The notes below the pieces were generated by a model. The model saw only the letters and a program-made list of their open reading frames with translations. It was not told the DNA's origin and did not search any database. Shown here piece after piece: positions 1-8,480 of a DNA stretch of 64,000 nt. Position 1 is the stretch's first letter. Every line of letters starts with the position of its first letter. A program made the position numbers and the translations under genes. The DNA comes from DASUVM01 sp963704675 (GTDB lineage Bacteria; Patescibacteriota; Saccharimonadia; Saccharimonadales; Saccharimonadaceae), in contig OY969928.1 in NCBI GenBank assembly GCA_963704675.1, positions 992,001 through 1,056,000 of the forward strand, given 5' to 3'.

Positions 1-1
1 G

Positions 2-472
2 ATTTACTACGATACCCTCACGAAGATCCAAAACTTGACGAATGTGCTCAGGGGTGTATATAGCAAGATCCGTTCTAAGGCACCAGGCGCCAAGATATAC
101 GTAGTGGGTTATCCACTGACCGTCACAGTAGACAGCAACGGTTACCCGAAAAAGTGCGCAAACACCTATACACTGTCGGGATTGGAGATAAGCGCGGCAT
201 ATCGTATCATCATGCTGCTGGATAACAAAATTCGCGATGTTGTTAACAGCATGCAGATCAAAGATCCGAACAATCCAGGCCGTATGATCGACGACGATAA
301 AATTTACTTTGTCGATCCTCGCGGTTCCTCGAGTCCGTTTGCCGATCATGATTTGTGCGGCAGCAAGGGGTCTTACTTCAATTCGCTGCGCCTACCCCCG
401 GCTTACGTTTTCCATCCTAACCAGTTGGGTCAAATTGCCTATGCACGGTTACTCCAGAAGGCGATAAACTAA
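2..472 (+). CDS. SGNH/GDSL-type hydrolase, C-terminal part
   Basis: The frame is open from base 2, so the protein begins outside the window; a TTG at 35 is internal, not the start. About 156 residues remain. The end carries FHPNQLGQIAYA, which matches the last block of SGNH hydrolases with the catalytic His. The acid usually three residues before this His is replaced (AYVFH), as in the Ser-His dyad esterases of the SEST type. The segment AKIYVVGYPLT also fits the family's central strand. Likely an exported or cell-surface esterase/lipase, but the nucleophile and signal peptide cannot be seen. The gene ends in a hairpin shared with the convergent gene at 605-955. Confidence 0.75.
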   Translation: MYYDTLTKIQNLTNVLRGVYSKIRSKAPGAKIYVVGYPLTVTVDSNGYPKKCANTYTLSGLEISAAYRIIMLLDNKIRDVVNSMQIKDPNNPGRMIDDDKIYFVDPRGSSSPFADHDLCGSKGSYFNSLRLPPAYVFHPNQLGQIAYARLLQKAIN

Positions 473-489
473 AAATACCCTTCGGCTCT

Positions 490-516
490 GGCTGTGTTGG
501 TGTAATCAACACAGCC
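490..516. terminator. Hairpin between convergent genes
   Basis: Perfect 10-bp arms GGCTGTGTTG / CAACACAGCC with a 7-nt loop lie between the ends of the convergent genes 2-472 and 605-955. There is no strong T-run next to the stem, so termination is inferred from position. Confidence 0.5.
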
Positions 517-604
517 GGGATCTCAACTTGTAGCAGCTTTCGTTGGATGCGCTTGGCAGTAAGCCGGGCGTATCCAATAAATAAAAAAGTAAAGCTTATT
601 GCGA

Positions 605-955
605 CTACTCGCCAAGAGCTGCAGGACGGAAGCCAGCTCGCTCCGCATCCTGTACCGAGCAATAGTAAAGCCACGGCTCATCCATAAAACTTACAGAGTA
701 GTATTTATTCTTGGGCGTCGTATAGGTATATCCACCCATGAACCTACTTGCAATTATTGGTTTGCCACCACATTTAATAACGGCTAAAGGGTAAGCAGTA
801 TAAGCATTAACAAACGGTATAAATAGTGAGGTAATATATGCACCAATGATCCATGCTGTAATAATTACTGGCTTAGGCCAGCGCGTTCGTGTGGCGGTTT
901 CTGGTTTGGTTGATGTTTTAACCGACGAGTTAGTTTTTGGTTTTGTTGTGTTCAT
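605..955 (-). CDS. Small single-pass membrane protein
   Basis: 116 residues. A basic, Thr/Lys-rich N-terminus (about residues 1-28) is followed by one membrane segment (WPKPVIITAWIIGAYITSL) and a small outer domain of about 70 residues ending in YYCSVQDAERAGFRPA. That last stretch resembles the end of small metal-binding domains in which Cys is followed by a segment like EAxxAGFRP; the partner Cys could be the one in VIKCGG. The ATG at 955 was chosen because a sigma-70 type promoter fits it exactly: TTGCAC at 986-991, 17 bp, TAATCT at 963-968, then 7 nt to ATG, which predicts a leaderless mRNA. No family name can be given with confidence. Confidence 0.6.
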   Translation of the reverse strand: MNTTKPKTNSSVKTSTKPETATRTRWPKPVIITAWIIGAYITSLFIPFVNAYTAYPLAVIKCGGKPIIASRFMGGYTYTTPKNKYYSVSFMDEPWLYYCSVQDAERAGFRPAALGE

Positions 956-962
956 ACAGAAA

Positions 963-991
963 AGATTACGCCCAAAAAAGTCATTGTGCAA
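963..991 (-). promoter_or_regulatory. Leaderless-type promoter of the 605-955 gene
   Basis: Minus-strand TTGCAC (986-991), spacer of exactly 17, TAATCT (963-968), then 7 nt to the ATG. The expected transcript start falls on the start codon. Confidence 0.6.
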
Positions 992-1084
992 CTATGCAGA
1001 AGCAGACGCTATTGAGTGAATAGTAACAATGTAACAAAAGTTCATAAGTTCTTAACTTTCTAGGTCTATAAATAACACTCAAGT

Positions 1085-1110
1085 TCCGGCATCGCCGGGG
1101 CTTTTGTACT
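1085..1110 (+). terminator. Short hairpin with T-rich tail
   Basis: CCGGC ATC GCCGG is followed by GGCTTTTGTACTTT. It could end transcription entering the leader of the 1334 gene. The decamer CTTTTGTACT at 1101-1110 is repeated at 1141-1150, exactly 40 bp away. Confidence 0.4.
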
Positions 1111-1160
1111 TTAAACTGGACGGGAGAAAGAGCTAGCTACCTTTTGTACTGTCTGTCCGA

Positions 1161-1222
1161 TACAATTCTAGAGAGGTGCAAATGAGGCGAAGTGCCACGA
1201 GAGTGCTCGGAGCACTCTTTTT
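1161..1222 (+). promoter_or_regulatory. Leader with -10 box and early terminator hairpin
   Basis: TACAAT at 1161-1166 is a good -10 box, predicting a transcript start near 1173. About 27 nt later AGAGTGCT / AGCACTCT (1200-1207 / 1211-1218) form an 8-bp stem with a 3-nt loop and a TTTT tail, a classical intrinsic terminator. A short frame with ribosome site GAGAGG and ATG at 1182 runs through the hairpin and overlaps the start of the 1334 gene. The layout allows attenuation by a translated leader, but no obvious regulatory codon run is seen. Confidence 0.4.
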
Positions 1223-1333
1223 GAATTCAAACTGGTTATTGCAAGGAACACATAATATGTGGTTTGGGTGCTTAAGCTTTGAACTTTCTAAGGTTTGTGG
1301 TATTTCTAATCGTGAGCAGGAGATACTTACTCT

Positions 1334-2317
1334 ATGGTTACTAGTTCAACTATGCTGATAGTGGGCGGCACCGGTTCAATCGGTTCCATTCTTGTTAAAA
1401 GATTTTTAGAGCATGGCCTGCGCGAAATTCGAGTACTCGCTCGTGACGAAACAAGGCATCAGCAATTACTTGATAGCTTAGGGCGGCCACAAAATATAGT
1501 ATCAATTATCGGTGATGTTCGTGATAGATCTTCACTCACTGAAGCTATGAACGGCGTTGATATTGTAATAAATGCGGCAGCTATGAAACAGGTTAAGTAC
1601 TGTGAAATATATCCGGCTGAGGCTTATAAGACGAATGTTATGGGTACGCAAAATCTGCTTGAACTCTGCTTGCAGAAAAATATAAACACCTTTGTACTCG
1701 CCAGCACTGATAAAGCGGCTGATCCATCAACGGCATATGGTGCCTCGAAGCTTATGGCTGAACGTTTAGTGGTGGCATCGGCTTTGCGTAATCCTGGTCA
1801 CAGGTTTATGGCTGTACGCTTCGGCAATGTCTTGGGATCTCGTAACTCGGTATTAGCGCGTTTGAAGCAGCTGCTTGATGCGGGTATGCCAATCACGGTT
1901 ATAAAAGATACGATGACCCGTTACGTTATGACGCAGCGTGATGCTGCCGAGCTTATTTTAGACGCTCTTCGGCTTGGAAAGGGTGGCGAGGTTTTTACGC
2001 GTAATATGCTAGCCGTGCAAGTACATGACTTGATTCAAGTTTTTATAGATCGCTATATATCTGAGAAAAGAATGAGCGCCGACATTATTAAGACGATTGA
2101 ACACGAATTGCAAAGTGGCGAAAAGTTACACGAAACGCTTTTTTCGGTATATGAGCAGCCTCGAGTGCATGTCAAAGACGACACATTTATAATCGCACCG
2201 AACGAAGGCCACATAGCTTGTGAACGATTAGCGCCAGATTTCGTGCTTAGTTCGGAGTATGCACCAAAATTAAGTGTAAGCGAGATACACACCCTACTTA
2301 ATCGGGCAGAGTACTAA
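1334..2317 (+). CDS. Nucleotide-sugar 4,6-dehydratase/epimerase-like SDR
   Basis: 327 residues, extended short-chain dehydrogenase of the polysaccharide biosynthesis (CapD/FlaA1/PseB) group. The NAD-binding loop GGTGSIGS is near residue 11. The active-site strand ASTDKAADPSTAYGASK holds the Asp-Lys pair typical of the sugar 4,6-dehydratases and a YxxxK pair. Single-domain length matches PseB/CapE-type UDP-GlcNAc 4,6-dehydratases rather than the long membrane FlaA1 form. It probably makes a 4-keto-6-deoxy sugar for surface glycans. AGGAG lies 11 nt before the chosen ATG; a second ATG at 1352 starts directly before the nucleotide-binding strand and is also possible. Its end overlaps the convergent HAD gene by 20 bp. 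Confidence 0.85.
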   Translation: MVTSSTMLIVGGTGSIGSILVKRFLEHGLREIRVLARDETRHQQLLDSLGRPQNIVSIIGDVRDRSSLTEAMNGVDIVINAAAMKQVKYCEIYPAEAYKTNVMGTQNLLELCLQKNINTFVLASTDKAADPSTAYGASKLMAERLVVASALRNPGHRFMAVRFGNVLGSRNSVLARLKQLLDAGMPITVIKDTMTRYVMTQRDAAELILDALRLGKGGEVFTRNMLAVQVHDLIQVFIDRYISEKRMSADIIKTIEHELQSGEKLHETLFSVYEQPRVHVKDDTFIIAPNEGHIACERLAPDFVLSSEYAPKLSVSEIHTLLNRAEY

Positions 2318-2915
2318 GTTGTAGCTGGCATAGTAACGCATCATTTGAAATGTAACGATATGCCTGCAACCCGACGACGCGGGCTGCTTCTATGTTTTCT
2401 TGCTTGTCATCAAAAAAGAAGATGCGATGGGCAGGAACGCCTAAAGCGGTAACGACATGGTTATAAAAAGCTGCATCTGGTTTCATAGCGCCAATCTCAT
2501 CAGAGAGAAAAATGTGATCAAACTGATCATATATGCCAAGTTGCTCATTATATTCACTATAGGGTTTAATGGAGTTTGACATTACCGCAAATTCAAATTT
2601 CTCCTTCAGTCTAGTCAAATCTTCTAAGAGCGATTGATTAACGGTGAGATGCAATCGGTATTTTTCCATGAATAAATCGCTTTGCGATTGAATTGGGCGT
2701 CCGAGCTCTCGTTCAATATGCCGCCAGAACATTTCTTCACTAATCTTACCAGTAACCAGCAGTGGCGTATACTGTGGCCAGACTTTTTGAAACATCTCAT
2801 CGGTCATACCAATTGTTTGTTGGATATAGCTATCAATAATCTCGTCAAGAGCAGGAATGATAACGCCGCCTATATCGAGCGCAATAATTGGTTGGGCTGG
2901 CCTATTGACATTCAT
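2298..2915 (-). CDS. HAD-family phosphatase
   Basis: 205 residues. Motif I is ALDIGGVI: the nucleophile Asp14 is present, but the usual acid two residues on is Gly, as in the YihX / epoxide-hydrolase N-domain branch of the family. Motif II is VMSNS, motif III the Lys of GAMKPDAAFYN, motif IV FFFDDKQENIEAA. A cap of about 80 residues lies between motifs I and II. Expected substrate is a small phosphate ester, perhaps a sugar phosphate given the neighbouring dehydratase. The -10-like TGTTATATT sits about 13 nt upstream of the ATG and overlaps the divergent promoter of the 2951 operon. Confidence 0.8.
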   Translation of the reverse strand: MNVNRPAQPIIALDIGGVIIPALDEIIDSYIQQTIGMTDEMFQKVWPQYTPLLVTGKISEEMFWRHIERELGRPIQSQSDLFMEKYRLHLTVNQSLLEDLTRLKEKFEFAVMSNSIKPYSEYNEQLGIYDQFDHIFLSDEIGAMKPDAAFYNHVVTALGVPAHRIFFFDDKQENIEAARVVGLQAYRYISNDALLCQLQLSTLPD

Positions 2916-2936
2916 GAATCTTAATTAGAATATAAC
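2905..2936 (+). promoter_or_regulatory. Promoter of the 2951-6675 operon
   Basis: A consensus TTGACA (2905-2910) precedes overlapping -10 candidates TAGAAT (2926-2931, spacer 15) and TATAAC (2931-2936, spacer 20). It lies inside the start of the divergent HAD gene, so the two units compete for the same DNA. Confidence 0.5.
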
Positions 2937-2950
2937 ATGAAAGAGATGTC

Positions 2951-3898
2951 ATGAGAGAGTTCCAGATAGATCAGGCTGCCGAACGTGCACTCAGCTCCGG
3001 TGAGAATGTTATTGTGCTACCGCGAGAAATGAACGCACAAGATCTGGAAACAGTGCGTCAGCGTATCATGGAAGCGCCATTTGATTGTACGCCCAACTGG
3101 GGGATTCAAGGGGTGGGTACAGTGCAGAATGACGCCAAGCGCAATTGGTATACATGTGATGAACGCGTCAAGGCTCGCGCACAAGAACGGCTTAATAATA
3201 TCAACTTCGGAACACTCCACGAGCTTATTACTGATGCAACAATCGATATTTTAAGCTCTGATTCACAAGTATTCGGCTTTGGTGTGTACGGCAGTTACTT
3301 GTATCGTGAGTCGACACACCCACCGGAAGACCTAGATGTTTTTGTGATAGCCGATGGCGTCGAAGGCGTAGCGCTTGATGCTCTGCGCTATCGTCACCCC
3401 CGTTTGCTTGAGGCATTTGTCGACCGTGCGCTGCCAACGCCATATACCAACGACCTCGGCCTGACCATTATTAGTCGTGAACAGTTTACTGCACACAATC
3501 GGTCGTTCATTGTTACAGATGCGGCCCTTTTAGATGTCTCGACAACCTATTCGCACGGTGCGCAGGTGAGAGCACCCGCTCCCTCGCCGTTCGTACTCGC
3601 GCATAACGCGCTCAAGCTGGTTAACTGGGGGCTTTCAAGTTTGCCTCGCAAGCCAAATTCAACCATGAGCCGTATTGATGAAGCCTTGCGGATGCGTGAA
3701 ATGATGCGGGCCAACAATCCGCTATTCGGCCTACAAAAGTTTGATATCGACGAGTACCTGCCAAAAGCGTCTCGAATGTTGGCTGGTCCAGATGAGTGGC
3801 ATTTACTTGAGGCAAGTAAGATTATAATAAGAATTCTAGAGCATGATGAACGAAAAATTCGCGAAGTTACTGCCGACAATCTTCGGGCAGCCAGATAA
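2951..3898 (+). CDS. Nucleotidyltransferase-fold protein
   Basis: 315 residues. The central stretch FGFGVYGSYLYRE..EDLDVFVIAD has the GS..DxD layout of polymerase-beta-like nucleotidyltransferases (about residues 108-135). A third acid could be in LLDVS near residue 195. The first 90 residues are of unknown type. It heads a four-gene unit whose later members act on sugars and nucleotide-like substrates, so it may nucleotidylate a sugar or a protein. No closer family is recognised. Its last 56 bp overlap the next gene in another frame, the largest overlap in this operon. Confidence 0.65.
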   Translation: MREFQIDQAAERALSSGENVIVLPREMNAQDLETVRQRIMEAPFDCTPNWGIQGVGTVQNDAKRNWYTCDERVKARAQERLNNINFGTLHELITDATIDILSSDSQVFGFGVYGSYLYRESTHPPEDLDVFVIADGVEGVALDALRYRHPRLLEAFVDRALPTPYTNDLGLTIISREQFTAHNRSFIVTDAALLDVSTTYSHGAQVRAPAPSPFVLAHNALKLVNWGLSSLPRKPNSTMSRIDEALRMREMMRANNPLFGLQKFDIDEYLPKASRMLAGPDEWHLLEASKIIIRILEHDERKIREVTADNLRAAR

Positions 3899-4559
3899 TA
3901 GGCCGCTTTATATAATGTCACCGCATCTTGATGATGCTGTTTGGTCGCTTGGTGCACTCTTATGCCAGCTTGCAATGAGTTATGACGTTCGTGTTATAAC
4001 GGTGTTTTCGCATAGTGCGTTTGTATATGACGAGTTAGCTCCGCCCGCATATGCTACATTGCTGCGTAAAGCGGAGAATGCTATAGCATTAAAAAAAACA
4101 GGGGTACATGACCATAGTTGTTTAAATTTTCCTGAAGCCGTATTGCGCGATAAGTCGCTTGAAACGATCTTCGATAGCGATTACCAGCTCCCAGAGTATG
4201 TGCAAGACCTTTTGATAAATACGCTTCGGCAAAGTATTCCTGATAGTGCCGTCGTACTGGCACCAAGTGCCTTCGGCGATCATGTAGATCACATTGCGGT
4301 GCGAGATAGCATAGGTTCGTTATTCAAGCAGGTTATATATTATGAGGACATGCCTTATGTAACCCGGCCCGATCGAGCAACGGCAGCGCAGGTATTTCTG
4401 CATATGAAAGGTGTTAAAGAGTTGCGACTGCCTCTTAATAAGGCACTCATAGATCTTCATATTGATCGCTATAATGATTATACTTCCCAGCGTAAACAGC
4501 ATCACATAACAGAAATTAGACAATATCTACTTCAGAAAGGCTATGGGCTATGGGTTTAG
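3843..4559 (+). CDS. PIG-L family deacetylase
   Basis: 238 residues. The metal site SPHLDDAVWSLG (His28, Asp30, Asp31) near the N-terminus and the later AFGDHVDHIAVRD are the two signatures of the LmbE/PIG-L zinc N-acetylglucosamine deacetylases. Family members remove an N-acetyl group from GlcNAc-linked small molecules. Two adjacent ATGs (3843, 3846) are possible starts. The gene overlaps its neighbours at both ends and probably feeds the glycosyltransferase behind it. Confidence 0.85.
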   Translation: MMNEKFAKLLPTIFGQPDNRPLYIMSPHLDDAVWSLGALLCQLAMSYDVRVITVFSHSAFVYDELAPPAYATLLRKAENAIALKKTGVHDHSCLNFPEAVLRDKSLETIFDSDYQLPEYVQDLLINTLRQSIPDSAVVLAPSAFGDHVDHIAVRDSIGSLFKQVIYYEDMPYVTRPDRATAAQVFLHMKGVKELRLPLNKALIDLHIDRYNDYTSQRKQHHITEIRQYLLQKGYGLWV

Positions 4560-5848
4560 GCGGTAATAAAACATTTGTTATGGTTTCAAATCGTGGGCCG
4601 AATTTTACAACACCCGGTAATCGGCATTTGGCTATGGGTGGCACTAAAGGTATTTATCCGCAAATTATGGAGGCATTCTGCAACAGCTGGGTATGTTTAT
4701 CTTCTGAAGATTTGAATACTGGTGACATTACCTCTGAATATAAAGATCAATTAGATATTGTTTTCGTCGACCCTCAACTCTATCACCAATACTATTTTGA
4801 GTACGTTTCCGAGCAGCTTTACCCAACTCTTTTAGGTTACCCTAAGCTGCGTCAGGTTCATTCGCGAGATGCGTTCGATATAGTTATGAATTGCCTTGTC
4901 GCTCAACTCGCCAAAAAGCATGCTCAAAAAGACGTTGTTATTTGCGATTATCATCTTTATAACCTGCCAAAACTACTCCCGCCTGAACTCGCTAAAATAT
5001 TCTTTTGGTTTATACCTATTCTCACTATCGATCAATACGATGAATCTATTCGTGAAGTTTTATATGGTCTTAATCATGCCACTGAGCTCTATTTCTTTGA
5101 CGATGTATGGGCGCAAAACTTTATTAATTTGTTTCATCATTTCATGCCTTATCAACAGTTACGCGTGAAAGTGAAATCACTCATGATGGGGCCAGATGAT
5201 TTTTACGAGCAGGCCCGGCAGACGACGAGAGCTGAATATAATATCTTGCTGCACAAAGCATTCGGTGTAGTGCCGCGGGGCAAGCACATTATTTCGGTAT
5301 CGCGTATGGATTTTGTGAAGCGCCTTCCACTACTGATTGAAGGCTTTGAGCTTTATCTCGATAACACGGCAGACAACATAACAAACCTCCTGCTGTTTGC
5401 GCCGCATCACCGGCCTGATTCGTCAGTGTATAAGAAGGAAAACAAGCATATTAAACAGATGGTACGTGCATCTCGCTATAAAGATCGTATATTTTTAACG
5501 CACAATCATACCGAAAGCGCGGATTTAAGGACTATTTTCACCTATGCAGATATGTTTGTATGCCCCTCAAAACACGATGCCATGCCGTTGACGCCTTTAG
5601 AGTATATTCTAGCCAATAACGGAAAGGGCAGTGTGGTGCTATCTGATTCATTGGGGGCGTATCGGCTTTTAAGCACCATCACACCATCGTTTGAGGCCGA
5701 TAACCCGCACGCCTTAGCACGAGCTGTCGCCCGCTCGATTTCTGAACCGCAGGCCGAGCGAACTGCTAAAATAAAGCTTATGAAACGCATTATTAGCTAC
5801 TCGACTATTCAAAAAGCAATCACTAAGTTGCAGGGTTTGCAGCAGTGA
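4550..5848 (+). CDS. GT20 (trehalose-phosphate synthase-like) glycosyltransferase
   Basis: 432 residues with the order of blocks found in GT20: VSNRGP at the N-terminus, CDYHLYNLPKLL (HDYHL block), FWFIPI, SVSRMDFVKRLPLLIEGFE (the VDRLDYxKG block) and SKHDAMPLTPLEY before GSVVLSDSLGAY. Most catalytic blocks are recognisable but changed: the conserved His of HDYHL is Cys, and the usual DGMN is DAMP. It may therefore use another acceptor than glucose 6-phosphate, as in the ValL/VldE branch. It starts 10 bp inside the deacetylase gene and shares a 4-bp GTGA overlap with the next gene. Confidence 0.75.
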   Translation: MGLGGNKTFVMVSNRGPNFTTPGNRHLAMGGTKGIYPQIMEAFCNSWVCLSSEDLNTGDITSEYKDQLDIVFVDPQLYHQYYFEYVSEQLYPTLLGYPKLRQVHSRDAFDIVMNCLVAQLAKKHAQKDVVICDYHLYNLPKLLPPELAKIFFWFIPILTIDQYDESIREVLYGLNHATELYFFDDVWAQNFINLFHHFMPYQQLRVKVKSLMMGPDDFYEQARQTTRAEYNILLHKAFGVVPRGKHIISVSRMDFVKRLPLLIEGFELYLDNTADNITNLLLFAPHHRPDSSVYKKENKHIKQMVRASRYKDRIFLTHNHTESADLRTIFTYADMFVCPSKHDAMPLTPLEYILANNGKGSVVLSDSLGAYRLLSTITPSFEADNPHALARAVARSISEPQAERTAKIKLMKRIISYSTIQKAITKLQGLQQ

Positions 5849-6675
5849 GCGAGGCCACCATTACTATATTGGGTTCCGGTGACACCCTCGGTACGCCGCT
5901 TGCCGGCTGTAAGCGCGCCGCTTGCTTGGATACCGACCCGAAGTCGCGCCGTTATCGCTTTGGACTGCTGCTTCGACTTGGCGAGACGACTATCCTGGTT
6001 GACCCGAACCCCGATTTAAAGTGGCAATGTCTTGATAATAACTTTGAGCTGAAAGAGATCGACCACATCTTGGTTACCCATCATCATTCCGATCATATTA
6101 ACGGCTTGGGCGAATTCTTTTATCGCCGAGCAGAGCCGACGAAGCTTTGGTATGGCGATCACCCGCTCAATCACAAACTTATAGACTATTGGCGTTATCT
6201 AGAAAGTGAACAAGTACTTAGCTTTAAAACCTATCAAAATTATCAGCCCCTTACAATTGGCGAGGGTGTGCAAATAACACCCGTTGAACTTAACCACGGT
6301 TTTCCTGCCAGCGGATTTGTGGTGCAGTGGCAGGGCAAAAAGATCGGCATTGTGACCGATACGAATGCCCGTCTCAGCCAGGCGACACTTGATACGCTAT
6401 GGGGCGCTGATGTATTGTTCGTTGACACTTTTTCTGAAAATCTAGAGCAAGTGAGCTGTGTCTACGAAGATTGCAGCATAGAAACCCCCGATCTTGTTGC
6501 CGAATGGTTTCACATGACACTTCCTGAGGTGAAAGAATTACAGGCAATTGTTCAGGCAAGACGCGTTTACACGGTTCATATGAGCCGCCATATGGCGCCT
6601 CATCAACAGTTGGCCGGCCAATATCAAACCGACCGTTTCATCATTGGGTTCGATGGTTTAACAGTTTTCATTTAG
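5845..6675 (+). CDS. PhnP-like metallo-beta-lactamase fold hydrolase
   Basis: 276 residues. THHHSDHINGL (residues 78-88) gives the main metal ligands; later ligands are His in ELNHGFPASGF, Asp in GIVTDTN and His in VHMSRHM. The N-terminal GSGDTLGTPLAGCKRAAC resembles the entry loop of PhnP, the cyclic phosphodiesterase acting on ribose phosphates. Its start GTG shares the TGA stop of the glycosyltransferase (GTGA), so translation is coupled. As last gene of the unit it could hydrolyse a cyclic sugar phosphate. Confidence 0.8.
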   Translation: MSEATITILGSGDTLGTPLAGCKRAACLDTDPKSRRYRFGLLLRLGETTILVDPNPDLKWQCLDNNFELKEIDHILVTHHHSDHINGLGEFFYRRAEPTKLWYGDHPLNHKLIDYWRYLESEQVLSFKTYQNYQPLTIGEGVQITPVELNHGFPASGFVVQWQGKKIGIVTDTNARLSQATLDTLWGADVLFVDTFSENLEQVSCVYEDCSIETPDLVAEWFHMTLPEVKELQAIVQARRVYTVHMSRHMAPHQQLAGQYQTDRFIIGFDGLTVFI

Positions 6676-7145
6676 CATTACCGTAAGGCATATTCCTAGC
6701 TCGCTTGCCACTATTTGCTTTTACGCCAAGAGATTAAAGAAGTGCTGACCGCAATGCGCCAGCTTGAGGTATTAGCATACTTTATTTAAAAAGGTACCCT
6801 TGGCAGTCTTTCGCGAGACGAAGATTAAGAATTAAATTAAAAATGACGGTAACTTTGCTTGGTATATTTAGGTTCAAAGCTACGGTAGATGTGGATTGGG
6901 TCATTGGCAAATTAAATATTCGGAATGCAGTGGGGCTATTCCGAAGTTTTGATAGCAATGGAAACTCTGGGCCGCTTGCGATTTATTGCAAACCGGTTCT
7001 GGTCAAGTTAGTTGAACGATACATCAACGCACGAAGAGGGCGCTTATAAGAAAAGTACTTAAGGTGGCAGACTGGGAATGAGCTGATTTGCAAGGGATCC
7101 TAACTCCTGGGCTTTGTGGCTGTATGTTCAACCGTCTAAAAATGA
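6676..7145. other. Gap without a supported gene
   Basis: A 485-base stretch between the operon and the 7161 gene. A readable piece at about 6710-6789 (ending QEIKEVLTAMRQLEVLAYFI) and a 68-codon frame at 6843-7049 look weakly coding. Neither has a ribosome site or a recognisable family. They could be debris of an older gene. No terminator hairpin with a T-run is seen after 6675. Confidence 0.3.
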
Positions 7146-7160
7146 TACTATGGTGGCCGT

Positions 7161-8420
7161 ATGACTGAAGTGCTATCCCAGCGAGAGCCCGCTCTTCGCT
7201 TTTTAGATTTTGTTGGTAACCACGAACGAAAACTTGGTTTTGCGGCAGTAATATTGGCCGAGCCGGAAAAACCACATAGTGCCGCCTCGATTAGAGATGC
7301 TTATAACGATCAACAGGGTTCTTCAACGGAATGGAAACTAAAAAGAACTGGAGATATGAAAGAGATACTTGAGCAGTGTTTTGTACCTGGCGGTGTACTG
7401 AGAGAAGATGTAGCTGGTAAATACAGGGTAAATCAAGAAGTGCAAGAGTTATACTCATCGCTGAGCGGTTTTTTGACTGGGTGGAGCCTTGATAATCCAG
7501 ACGTATCACTACAACAACTGCTGGGCTTCACCGGCAGTCCAGGCGCGGTTCGCTGCCCTCGTGCCCGTTTTCAGATATACGGGCACTTACTCGAATACAA
7601 GAACCCTCGCATAAGTCGAGTTGCCAAGATATTTCGACAAATCGGTTACAAAACTGCCGAGGGAGTTGAGCGACAGATAGAAGTTATGAAAGATGCAGGC
7701 TTGGTAGATATAGAGGCGCTTGCGATATCTGGATTATTTGTGAAACTTGGTGAGCTGCCATCCCCTAGGTCGGCCCTACCTGAAGTAAAAGCCTTGCGAG
7801 AGATGCTCCAACAATTTCCTGAAGGCAGTGAAATGATGCTTGATGAAATCATGAGTCAATTCAGAGTATATTATCCAGCATCAGATGACGTGCATGTTAC
7901 TTTTCATGACACGGTGGCTCGCTACTTAAAAGCATATGGACATTATTTGGGTCTTACGCCATTGCCACGCGGTAATGGCCATATCTCAAGAGTAACGATA
8001 GCAGAGGAGATCGAAGAGCCGGTCCAAGATTTATTCAACGGCATCCAGGGGCAAATAACGAACGGGCCAGCCAAAAAACACATTGCCTATGCACGATCAC
8101 TAGCACAAGGTAACGGCCAAGGGGACTTTGGGCAATTGATCGCTAAGGGAAGGCTTTTTTCCTCTCATGGATCACAGATGGATGGGAAGGATCTAAAAGA
8201 CGATATATTAAAAGTTTTAACAGAGGAATGGGTATCGGTGCGGGCGATCAGAGCAGCAATAAAATCGCGTAAATTATCTGTTATATATCTTCGTAAATTG
8301 TTAAATAAGATGGCACGAGCAGACGTCATAGATGCCCGGCTTGATCATCTTCCAACACGAGAAGAAGGAGCGCTCTCGGATGGTCGTATACGACTAACGC
8401 GGCGCTACCGAATTCGATAA
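7161..8420 (+). CDS. Unknown protein with winged-helix-like segments
   Basis: 419 residues, soluble, no signal. Several stretches look like helix-turn-helix repeats, for example RISRVAKIFRQIGYKTAEGVERQIEVMKDAGLV near residue 155 and the C-terminal DILKVLTEEWVSVRAIRAAIKSRKLS...LRKLLNKMARADVIDAR. The protein may bind nucleic acid through repeated winged helices, but no family is recognised. The promoter is an extended -10 box: TG at 7143, TACTAT at 7146-7151, then 9 nt to ATG, so the mRNA should have a leader of 3 nt or less. This promoter supports the chosen start. Confidence 0.6.
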   Translation: MTEVLSQREPALRFLDFVGNHERKLGFAAVILAEPEKPHSAASIRDAYNDQQGSSTEWKLKRTGDMKEILEQCFVPGGVLREDVAGKYRVNQEVQELYSSLSGFLTGWSLDNPDVSLQQLLGFTGSPGAVRCPRARFQIYGHLLEYKNPRISRVAKIFRQIGYKTAEGVERQIEVMKDAGLVDIEALAISGLFVKLGELPSPRSALPEVKALREMLQQFPEGSEMMLDEIMSQFRVYYPASDDVHVTFHDTVARYLKAYGHYLGLTPLPRGNGHISRVTIAEEIEEPVQDLFNGIQGQITNGPAKKHIAYARSLAQGNGQGDFGQLIAKGRLFSSHGSQMDGKDLKDDILKVLTEEWVSVRAIRAAIKSRKLSVIYLRKLLNKMARADVIDARLDHLPTREEGALSDGRIRLTRRYRIR

Positions 8421-8480
8421 TAAGCATCTGGTCATAATTGTCGCTTTTGTAAGCGCAATGCTCTGTTACAATAACCCTAT

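Noticed and set aside
6843..7049. 68-codon frame before the 7161 gene
   Set aside because: No ribosome site, promoter or family; listed only as possible debris of the gap.
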